Positions 10,403 through 21,713 of a DNA stretch of 64,000 bases are shown here, one piece after another. How positions within the stretch are numbered: position 1 is the first letter of the stretch; each line of letters begins with the position of its first letter. The position numbers and the translations under genes were made by a program. The notes beneath the pieces were generated by a model. The model was given only the letters and a program-made list of their open reading frames with translations, did not search any database and was not told the DNA's origin. Source of the stretch: Metridium senile (taxonomy: Eukaryota; Cnidaria; Anthozoa; Actiniaria; Metridiidae); NCBI GenBank assembly GCA_949775045.1, contig OX459102.1:12246370-12310369 (forward strand), given 5' to 3'.

Positions 10403-13132
10403 ATGAAACTGGTGTTTTACGTCACCCTCATCGTCATTCTCTGTTGCTATGATACCAACGCCAGTGAAGTTGAATTCAGGTCGAAATCATTTGCACGCAG
10501 TACAAAAGGTTAGTAGTAGTTGTATGTTTACTCACTTTCCTTCTACTTATCCGTATGGTCAATTTAGTCACCTAAAATTATAATCAAACCAGGTCATTTC
10601 TATCTACGTTAGCTATATAGACGATTACAATTGATTTCGTTTCAAAACGGCCTCGAATCAAAACATTACTTTCAATAGATTTTTTTTAACAATAGAAACT
10701 TGCTAAACCTAGTGTAGATGTAGTTAGAGAAATGTTATTTAAAATACTTTTTAAATCATTTTATTATATTAGCATTAATTATCAGTTATTGACCACAGAT
10801 CGTGATTTTGTGACAGTTAAAGTCTGAATTTTGAAATTTTCAAAACATGCATAGTTAGTTTTTGTTTGCCTTTACCCCTTCTTCTTCGACCCTTTATGAT
10901 CACCGAAACCTCATTTTTCATCAATCCGATCCAAAGTTCAAATTATAGCTTTGCTTCTTCTCCTGTCCTTTTCTTCTCCTGTCCTTTCCTTTTCCCGTTA
11001 CTTTGCTTTGCTTTGCTTTGCTTTGCTTTGCTTTGCTTTGCTTTGCTTTGCTTTGCTTTGCTTTGCTTTGCTTTGCTTTGCTTTGCTTTGCTTTGCTTTG
11101 CTTTGCTTTGCTTTGCTTTGCTTTGCTTTGCTTTGCTTTGCTTTGCTTTGCTTTGCTTTGCTTTGCTTTGCTTTGCTTTGCTTTGCTTTGCTTTGCTTTG
11201 CTTTGCTTTGCTTTGCTTTGCTTTGCTTTGCTTTGCTTTGCTTTGCTTTGCTTTGCTTTGCTTTGCTTTGCTTTGCTTTGCTTTGCTTTGCTTTGCTTTG
11301 CTTTGCTTTGCTTTGCTTTCCTTTCCTTTCCTTTCCTTTGCTTTGCTTTCCTTTCCTTTGCTTTCCTTTCCTTTCCTTTCCTTTGCTTTCCTTTCCTTTC
11401 CTTTCCTTTCCTTTGCTTTCCTTTCCTTTCCTTTCCTTTCCTTTCCTTTCCTTTCCTTTCCTTTCCTTTCTTTTTCCTAAACAAAGTTCTCTGTGCCCGA
11501 TACTCTGCTCCACATACCCGTTGCCGGGGCTTTTTCCTTAACTGGTGGCTTGCATTGGGCAAGAATCTCTAAACAAATTTCCCTAGGATGGAAATTGTTT
11601 GCTTTCTTACTCACTTAGTTCTCTATTTTCTATTCCAACATTGTTAAAAATAATAAATAACATCCAGTAAATAATAAATAAAGACTTACATGCGATTACC
11701 AAATTAGAATTCCCCAATACATACGGCAGTATGGTTTCAGAGTAAATTGCACTGTTCTATAACCATTATTCATTACTTTGGTATATCTAGAAAGCGCACT
11801 GATAGGTCACGTGATAAAGACTACCCAAGCAGCCGATAATATGGAATGTCTAATACAATGTAACCAGGAACTTCCTTGCCTGTCTTACAACTACAAAAAC
11901 TCTCCTGGTGGGCTTCCTGTGTGTCAGATGAACAAAGAAACCGCAGCATCCAAGCCTGGAGACCTGCTAGATGCTAAAGGCTTCCATTACTATGGGCCAA
12001 TTGAGGTATGGAACACTTTGCATAGATCTGTCACACTATCACTGACCAAGCCAAAAGTATATGTATAATCTATATAAAAATATAATTTATTGTACGATAT
12101 GGATTTTCTGACTTTGTCATCATAACCACTTTCTCTCTTTCTCTTTGCAGTCTCCATGTCTAAAGACAAACCCATGTCAAAATGGTGGAACATGTCAGGA
12201 GGAATCAAACCACGCAACAAAGACTTACAAATGTTTGTGTCATGCGGAATATAGTGGACCAAATTGTGATACATTGGCAACAGGTAATATAACATAGGTG
12301 TAGTTTGGGCTTATAGAGTGTGCATGCATGGTTGATTGTTTAGATGGTTTCAGGACTGGCTGGTTGGTTGGTAAAATACTGATATACCGCTGTTCTCTTG
12401 TAGATCCAAGATCAAACTTTGACATTTCCTTTCCACGTCGAGAATCAACGAACTATGTAACGCTTCAGAAGATGCCCCAGCTCACAGGATTCACAATCAG
12501 TTTAACTGTTAACCTTATAGAGAACGGGAGTCTTTCCTTCATTTCGTATGCTACCACAGAAGAGGACAATGCTATATTTTTCTACCAGCGTTATTACGGG
12601 TTTAATCTAATTGTCATGAGTTCTTCTATGTAAGTTTCCTTTTTCTCTTTTTGTCTTTATGTTGTCTATTGCAATTATTAGTCTGATTGTCAGTGATAAT
12701 TTCATTAATTTCAGGGGAGTGAAAGACGATGCTGGTGTTGCCGTACCTCCGATAAATGCTGACGGGATGTGGCACCACTTGGTCCTAACATGGGAAAATG
12801 TTACTGGAAAAACCAAATTTTACATTGATGGCGTACTAAAGCATTCACACAGCGGCTTTGCAACTGGAACTACAATACCTGGTGATGGTATGTTTGTTCT
12901 TGGAAATGACCAAGATAGCTATAATGGTGGGTTTGAATCGGAGGATGCTCTTGTTGGCTCAATTTCGCGAGTGAACGTGTGGGACAAAGTCCTTCCTACA
13001 GACACTATAACCACCCTTCTGCGCAGCTGCAGGAATGAAGTCGGTACTGCTGTTGCTTGGAAAGATTTCAGACCAAATGCGACGAAGTATTACGGTGATG
13101 CAGCTTTAATGGAACCTTCTAGATGTACTTAA
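10403..13132 (+). CDS. Secreted PAN-EGF-pentraxin domain protein (5 exons)
   Basis: Exons: 10,403-10,508; 11,791-12,005; 12,151-12,283; 12,404-12,629; 12,715-13,132. All junctions are GT-AG, phases match, and the product is 365 residues. Exon 1 encodes a signal peptide (MKLVFYVTLIVILCC). Exon 2 is a PAN/apple-like module (Cys 55, 59, 65, 80; 'CLSYNYKN'). Exon 3 is exactly one EGF domain with six cysteines (110, 116, 122, 135, 137, 146; 'NPCQNGGTC', 'GPNC'). Exons 4-5 form a pentraxin/laminin-G-like fold (about 152-360) with 'DGMWHHLVLTW', 'FYIDG' and 'GSISRVNVWD'. The product is probably secreted and involved in adhesion, recognition or extracellular matrix; the ligand is unknown. Domain borders coincide with exon borders, as expected for exon shuffling. 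Intron 1 carries a large CTTTG satellite. The start is the only in-frame ATG giving a signal peptide. Confidence 0.85.
11001..11475. repeat. (CTTTG)63 pentanucleotide satellite grading into CTTTC
   Basis: Sixty-three uninterrupted copies of CTTTG run from 11,001 to 11,315. Mixed CTTTC/CTTTG units follow to about 11,475. It lies within intron 1 of the PAN-EGF-pentraxin gene. Because the unit has no stop in several frames, it creates long open frames of about 170-210 codons on both strands; these are artefacts, not genes. Confidence 0.95.
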
Positions 13133-13990
13133 TTTAAATCACATAATGCAACGTTAATGATAAAGAGTTGAATCTCGTAGGAACAATTCTGTTGGATATG
13201 TAGGTTGCTCAATCCACACAAAACATTCTAGTATATAAAATTGGGCATGACCCGTGGACAAAACCAATTTGCATGCACATATTCATGTTGCAAGAAAAAT
13301 TAAAGTGGGAGTTCCTTTATTAGGTAATACCTAATTTGTATATTAATGAAATTATCATGGCACTATTTTAGCTGTATCGTGCGATTTTTTCAGAACATTT
13401 ATCACAAAAATATTTAATTTTTTAGTCAAAAAGAAAAATGGGGTTAAGAAAGAAAGAAAATGGCAAAAGTAAGAGAGAAAAAGGAGAAAAATAGAAAATT
13501 ACAACGAGTAATCAGTACCAGACTCGTCTTAAAGCAGAGCAGTACAGCGGTGTTACAATTGCAGAACTCAAACCTGAAAGTAGCTAGAGAGTCATATTAC
13601 AGTTAAAATATGGCTTTTTTTAGCAAGATTGTCTATGACTAGAGAAACTATATTACTTTAAAATGATGCAGTACATAAAACTCAACATATTTGGCAGCTT
13701 TATAAACAAAAACGGCTACAAAAACACCAATGTCCCAACTGATTCAACATACAAACGACTCGTGTTAAACCGTCCAAGATGGCAGCTTGCATTGGTGAGA
13801 AAGATTGACATGAACCTGCCATCATTCTAGTAACAATTGAATAGATTTTTGAAGTGTTTGGAAAGGACATTGCATGTTGCATTGAACCAGCTTTAATTCT
13901 TTTTACAATAAGGCAGTATTTATAAGCAGATGAAGGCGTCTTGAGGCAGTTTTGCGACTGAGATTTGGCGGAGAAGAGAGACGATCCAAA
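13133..13990. other. 3' flank of pentraxin gene and promoter region of the first carboxypeptidase
   Basis: No further gene. A CAAGATGGCAGC motif (about 13,776) resembles a YY1 site, and a TATA-like element lies at 13,917. The pentraxin gene has no obvious AATAAA close to its stop; an ATTAAA occurs at about 13,299. Confidence 0.5.
13917..13926 (+). promoter_or_regulatory. TATA-box-like element
   Basis: TATTTATAAG lies 65-74 bp before the start codon at 13,991. That would allow a transcription start about 30 bp downstream and a short 5' UTR. The spacing suits a strongly expressed digestive-enzyme gene, but the function is inferred. Confidence 0.45.
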
Positions 13991-16900
13991 ATGCACTCTT
14001 TCTTATTTTTGGTTTTACTAGCTGTTGGAGCAAATGCTGGAGAACTGTAAGTACAGAGTATATAACGTATGATACACCAATTTCATAAATGTCATCTTGA
14101 ACGGCGAAAGGCGATCGATAGAATAAACACAAATAATCGAGGTTTTTGAAATGGTCTCGTGGACTGCAAACAACACGGAATATTTTTATATCTCAACACT
14201 GTTCTTGACGAGAATAAGAAGCCGAAACACGTTATTGCACGCTATATTCTGATGTTGAAATGATCTATTTCCTATCGCCTTTCGCCTTTGACGACCTATC
14301 TTTTTTTGCAATAGGAGCATATGGAAATGAACAAGGCATATTAAGCTAATGATATGTAATTTTAAGAAACAATGTACAAAAATAAGATAACTGGCCTCAA
14401 GTATACACAAAGCAAAATTTATATATTTAATGTTTTTTGGGTATTTGTATTGCTGTCAACGTTGCTGTTGTTATATACTTTTGTTATTTTTGTTTGTTGA
14501 TGATGTTGCTGTTATTGGTATTTTAAACACTGTTGCTATTGTGGTTGGTACTTTGCTATTGTTGTTGATGATGTTGCTGTTATTGGTATTGTTAACACTG
14601 TTGCTATTGCGGTTAGTACTTTGTTATTGTTGTTGATGATGTTGCTGTTGGTATTGTATACACTGTTGCTATTGTGGTTGGTACTTTGTTATTGTTGTTG
14701 ATGATGTTGCTGTTGGTATTGTATACACTGTTGCTATTGTGGTTGGTACTTTGTTATTGTTGTTGATGATGTTGCTGTTATTGGTATTGTTAACACTGTT
14801 GCTATTGTGGTTGGTACTTTGTTATTGTTGTTGATGATGTTGCTGTTATTGGTATTGTTAACACTGTTGCTTTTGCGGTTAGTACTTTGTTATTGTTGTT
14901 GATGATGTTGCTGTTGGTATTGTATACACTGTTGCTATTGTGGTTGGTACTTTGTTATTGTTGTTGATGATGTTGCTGTTATTGGTATTGTATACACTGT
15001 TGCTATTGTGGTTGGTACTTTGTTATTGTTGTTGATGATGTTGCTGTTATTGGTATTGTAAACACTGTTGCTATTGTGGTTGGTACTTTGTTATTGTTGT
15101 TGATGATGTTGCTGTTATTGGTATTGTTAACACTGTTGCTATTGTGGCTGGTACTTTGTTATTGTTGTTGATGATGTTGCTGTTATTGGTATGGTAAACA
15201 CTGTTGCTATTGCGGTTAGTACTTTGTTATTGTTGTTGATGATGTTGCTGTTATTGGTATTGTTAACACTGTTGCTATTGTGGTTAGTACTTTGTTATTG
15301 TTGTTGATAATGTTGCTGTTGGTATTGTATACACTGTTGCTATTGTGGTTGGTACTTTGTTATTGTTGTTGATAATGTTGCTGTTATTGGTATTGTTAAC
15401 ACTGTTGCTATTGTGGTTGGTACTTTGTTATTGTTGTTGATGATGTTGCTGTTATTGGTATTGTTAACACTGTTGCTATTGTGGTTGGTACTTTGTTATT
15501 GTTGTTGATGATGTTGCTGTTATTGGTATTGTAAACACTGTTGCTATTGTGGTTAGTACTTTATTATTGTTGTTGATGATGTTGCTGTTATTGGTATTGT
15601 ATACACTGTTGCTATTGTGGTTGGTACTTTGTTATTGTTGTTGATAATGTTGCTGTTATTGGTATTGTTAACACTGTTGCTATTGTGGTTGGTACTTTGT
15701 TATTGTTGTTGATGATGTTGCTGTTATTGGTATTGTTAACACTGTTGCTATTGTGGTTAGTACTTTGTTATTGTTGTTGATGATGTTGCTGTTATTGGTA
15801 TTGTTAACACTGTTGCTATTGTGGTTAGTACTTTGTTATTGTTGTTGATAATGTTGCTGTTATTGGTATTGTTAACACTGTTGCTATTGTGGTTGGTACT
15901 TTGTTATTGTTGTTGTTCAAGGTGATGATGATAAAGGTGATAAGACGTTGTTGTTGCTATGTATTGTAATTGTTCATTTTGTTGGTGTTGTTGATGATGA
16001 TAATATTATGATGATATTATAAAGATGATTATGATTATAATGATGATGATGGTCTTGCTGTTGTTGTTGTTGATGATGATGATGGTGGTGGTATTGTTGG
16101 TGATGATGATGGTCTTGTTGCTGCTGTTGGTGATAATGATGATGATGATGAGAGTGATGATGATGGTCTTGTTGCTGTTGTTGGTGATGATGTAATGATA
16201 TGATGGTCTTGTTGGTGAATTGTTGATGATGATGATGATGATAATGATATGATGGTGTTGTTGTAGTTTTAGCATTACTCATGTTGTATACCATGTGTAT
16301 AGGTCACTCATGTTGATGATGATGATGATGATAATTATGATTTTAATGATGATATGATGGTGTTGTTTTTGGCATTACATATGTTGTATACCATGTGTGT
16401 TGGTGAATTGTTGATGATGATGATGATGATAATGATATGATGGTGTTGTTGTAGTTTTAGCATTACTCATGTTGTATACCATGTGTATAGGTCACTCATG
16501 TTGATGATGATGATGATGATAATTATGATTTTAATGATGATATAATGGTGTTGTTTTTGTTTTTGGCATTACTCATGTTGTATGCCATGTATATAGGTCA
16601 CTCATGATGATGATGATGATGATGATGATATGATGGTGTTGTTGTTGTTGTTGGCATTACTCATGTTGTATGCCATGTATATAGGTCACTCATGATGATG
16701 ATAATAATAATGATGATGATGATGATGATTATTATTATTATTATTATTAGAATGATGATATGATGGTGTTGTTGTGTTTTTAGCATTACTCTAGCGGTTT
16801 TGTACCTATTGCTGCTGCAGTTGTAAATTTTCTCGTTCTTACATTTTTCATAACTTCTGTTTCTTATTTCTTTTTGCATTATACTTTCAGGGGAAGTGTA

Positions 16901-19900
16901 GTTCGTACAGTACCAGAGAACGACAAACAACTCCAGTATTTGAACAGCCTTGCTGACGGCAACAATGTAAGGAAATGTGTCATTTTAATATCGATACCTT
17001 AATGAAAAAATAAATGCAAAATCGAAAATGCAAAAGAAAAAGCTCGAAGAATAAATAGGAAAAAAAAAAATAAAAATAAATAAAAATAAAAATAAATTAT
17101 TGGAGTGTTTAGGTTAAATCATACACAGAATAACATGTGTTTTATTACGTGATTTGAATCGAAGTACTGTTGTGTTTGTGTTTCGGCCCGGCGGGGTTCT
17201 TAATTAAATCGCTTTCAAAACTGATCGCTTCTAGGCAATAAATTCGGCGAAAAGTTACATTTGTCAAACTTATTATCACACTAATACATTAGTTAATGGT
17301 TTATTATCATTATTGGAGTGTGTTTGATTTAAGTAAACACCGAATTACCGTAATAAATCAGTTTATTTCGTATATTTGTGTGCTTGCGTGGCATTTTGGC
17401 GATGGAGATGAAAAATAATAAAGGCGAAACCTATACTCGGATTCCACAGGAATCCCGAGTAATAAAAAGCTAAACGATTTAGTAAGAGTGTAAATACCCA
17501 CTCACATCGTAAAATATATCAAAATGTCTGATTGGCGATTTTCATGGTCCACGGAATTCAATCTTTCTCGCGGTGCATGCAGGCTTCTTTAGTATCATGT
17601 ATGCAATATCATTTTTTGCTTTTTTTTTCAGGACTTGGACTTAGACTTCTGGTCGCACCCTTCCTACATCGGTCAACCAGTTGACATCCGGGTAACCACT
17701 GACAGGTACAGTACGCTGGCCCTGTTACTGAAGGCTCAGGGTATCACCTTAACTGATCACATTCCTGACGTGGATGAAGCTGTTGCAAAACAAACCCCAC
17801 CGGGTGGTGCAAGGGCTGGATCTTTTGACTACTACAATTACAATAGGCTTCCACAGGTTTGTATATTCTAACACAGGCAGAGTATTTAGATAAGTGCGCA
17901 TGAATATAGGGTGGTCATAATGCTAGTTTTATTACTAGAGAGAACAAGACACGCATGTGCAAGCACTCAAACTATATAATGCCCTGTCCACACGTTTCCG
18001 GATATTTTTGAGATTTTTCTCCGTTTACGCTTTCCGTAAACGGAGATTTTTTGACAACGGTTAATTGACGTATACTTGTGGACTACGACTGAAAACGGGG
18101 CTTTTTGAATACGATGACGTCAGAACTGCAATCCAGTCATGCGTGCGCCATATTTATTGTATGGAAGGTAGCGTTTTTGAATCGTTTTTATGTATACGTG
18201 TGGAAAGTATCTAAAAGTGCGTTAATTTAAATGTTTTCAGATTGAGCAAGAAATCAAACGTCTGGTTGGAGTTGGTTCACAGATTGCCACGTTAATCGAC
18301 GTTGGACGGTCTTATGAAGGACGCACAATGTATGCAGTAAAGGTATTAATAGTGCTCTCCCAGCCAGAAACCACAGTCACTGAGAAAGCACAACTCAGTT
18401 TTTACATGACACATGTGGAAAACTTACTGTGGGTTTCGACTTTCTTTGAACTCGGCCATTCCAACGGTTTGTTGTGAAATACGTACCTTTTTGGCTGCTG
18501 TCAATTAATCAAGAACATAAAAGGTGCTGAGTAATTGGCAGCAGTCAAATACGTATTTCACAACTAGATGTTTTAATGTCTGAGTTCAGAAAGACGAGCC
18601 CCTCCCAGGGGGGTGCATACTCCCATGATCCTTTAATGTTTTTGCATTTTCTCCCTTGTTCCCCATAAGTAAAATAACTGTTTCCCTAAAATGTTTTACC
18701 TTATGTTCCCATAATCCAAAAAAACTATTGTTCTATCATATTTTGCTCCCTTGTTCCCTGAAAATAGTTTGGCAGTATCCCTTGTTCCCTAAAAATAAAT
18801 GCACGCCCTCCCTAAAACCCCTGGCAGGGGCTTAAAGACGAAAATCGCAGTAGCTGACTGCTTTATTAAGGTGCACATTACAGCCACGCAGTTTACAATT
18901 TTTGTTCAAGATTGCAAACTTTTAATGCAAAAGACAAGACATTATGGTATCCTCCAACTATTGTCGACTGGTTATGAAAGTTAGAGATCGATTACACACA
19001 ATCTTTAAAGTTGTTTTGATACATCTTTGAGACCCGAAGCAGGGTAAATATATGTCTGGGAGGGGGAGGGGTTGGGGGCGACTTACAAAAGCTTTATTGT
19101 ACCACAAAAAAGCTCCTACGTTAATTACAACCGTTGATTCCATGCTGGATGTTGAAGCTCTTCGAGACTTGGACATACACTTGAGTACGATTTTAACTGT
19201 ACAGCGAAATTATCGTCCTGAAAGATCCGCAGTTTTATTTGCCATTATGGTTTAAACTACCGCATTCTGGATGTTTTCTGATATTAAACTGGTTTAAAAT
19301 AATATATATATAGGTTTATTAGCTAAAGATGTAGCGAGCAAAAATCTACGGGCCTGATCTTTACAATGATATTTTACTGCATTTTCTAGTTGAGTACTGG
19401 ATCAGGCAAGAAGACTTTGTTCATGAACTGTGGTATCCATGCCCGTGAATGGATCACACCGGCAACATGCATGAACATGCTAAATGAGGTAAGATTTGTC
19501 AATGAGCAACTATTTCGCATGATGACGATAGTGAAGATTAAGGTGATTATAGTGTCGTTGATGATAAGACAAAGATGAATTTGTCTAAACATGGCGGCCA
19601 TTGTTATTTAATCATCATTAAAATTGGCGGCTATTGTTCTTTAACGATCTTACAATAAAAGGTTTTTTGATTTTCAGATTATAACCAAGTATGGTTCTGA
19701 TTCAAGCATTAACGCGATGCTCAACAAACTGGATGTCGTTATTATGCCTGTACTGAATGTCGATGGATATGCCTATACGTGGAACGGTGTAAGTAGCTTT
19801 TAACGTAAAGGACTGGTCATTATTCACAGGGGAGGGGGTGGTGCGAATAGAGGTAGCAGCTTTTTTTATTCCCTCTGTCCAAGTGGTAGGGTTAATCGGT

Positions 19901-21536
19901 GCTCCTTTCAGAGTTACAATATTTCCCGTGCATACCTTTTAGTGTCCTTTTAACATGACAACGTATCTGTAAGGTTCAATTTTTTTCTGTTCTATTTCTA
20001 AAAGTATGCTAAGCTGCCAAAAAAGATCGCACAGTCGTCCCTTTTAGGGCTTTAACAGTTTTTTTAATTTGTGCGTACCTTATAGGGGTCGTTTTTAAAA
20101 CCGTCCGCCAATCACCCTTACCTTTTGGACAAAGAAAGTACCCCCTTCCCCTCCTGGGAAGAGTTGGTTTTGTTAATGCGTTTTGATGTACTTTGTTGAC
20201 AGGGCAGGGCAAGAATGTGGCGAAAAACTCGATCACCTCAGACAGGGGGTTGTGTCGGTGCTGATCCTAACAGAAACTACAACGCTAAGTGGGCAGGTAC
20301 GTAAAACCTTTGCAGTTCTTCCTAGCACATTACTCTTGGTCCAATTGTCGCCGATATTGCCCACCATTAGGCGACATTGACAAATAATTTGGAAAATAAT
20401 AGGAAATAAATAATAGGACAGCAAAAATGGCACAAATACTAGTCGACATTTTTTTGGAATGGTGCATGGTCAACATGATTTTGAGTAGCACTATGTTGTG
20501 CATTTGTGATTTGATAATATTAGGCGACATTTAGCGTTATTAAGCGATGTCTAAGTGGTATATATTAGCCATGCGACATTGTGCGACGATGGGCCCCAGA
20601 TGAAGCATCACAGAGCATTACCCTAGATTGCATGTGATATATTATAGAGGTTATACTCTAGATAAAATACAGTAAATGTATAGATTCATCCACTGGAATC
20701 TATTGTTTCGCGTTCAGTCAATCGAATTCACGTGAAAACGTCTGTTCCCGGCGTGAGTTCGTTTTTTGATCGACTCGAGTTGTTCGGAAACGATTCGTAA
20801 TGTTGTAGTTACCGTTTCAAAGTAAAAGCTCGTAGAATATCTGACTCGTCCCCAGTTGTTCTCTCTCGCGCGCGCGCAACGCTTTGCGAGACTCTACAAA
20901 ATTAATGGGCGCGGTAGACGACTGGGGACGAGTCAGGTAGAATATGGTAAGCTTCAGTGCATAATTTTGTTTGTAATGTATTATATTAGGACCGGGAACG
21001 AGCAGTGATCCATGTAGAGACACATACCACGGTACAAGGGCCTTCTCAGAAATCGAGACATATAATGTTGCACGCTATTTGTACAGCATGAGATCCAGAC
21101 TTGTGGGGTATTTGGATATTCATGCTTACAGCCAGTTTTGGTTGACTCCTTATGGTCACGCTAGAGGTGCCTACCCACCAACCTACAGCGAAATGGTATA
21201 TAACTATAGCAATAACCAATACATGTCTTGCAAAAAAAATACAATTAATAATAATGATTATGATAATGGTAGTCAGGTGATTAGAAGGATATTAATGAAG
21301 ATGATAATTATGGTGATGATGAAGATGGTGATGATGATAAAGGTAGTCAGGTGATTATAAGGATAATAATGAAGATGATGATAATAGCGATGATGGTGAT
21401 GATGATGATGATGATGATGATGATATGATGATGATGATTATGCATGATGGTGGTTATGATGAAGATGGTGATGATGATAATGGTAGTCAGGTGATTATAA
21501 GGATAATAATGAAGATGATGATAATAGCGATGATGG

Positions 21537-21567
<31 letters not shown>

Positions 21568-21682
21568 ATGATGATGATGATGATTATGCATGATGGTGGT
21601 TATGATGAAGATGGTGATGATGATAATGGTAGTCAGGTGATTATAAGGATAATAATGAAGATGATGATAATAGCGATGATGG

Positions 21683-21713
<31 letters not shown>

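Noticed and set aside
10866..11572. Long open frames of 170-213 codons on both strands
   Set aside because: They are translations of the CTTTG/CTTTC satellite; no stop can occur in those frames whatever the function.
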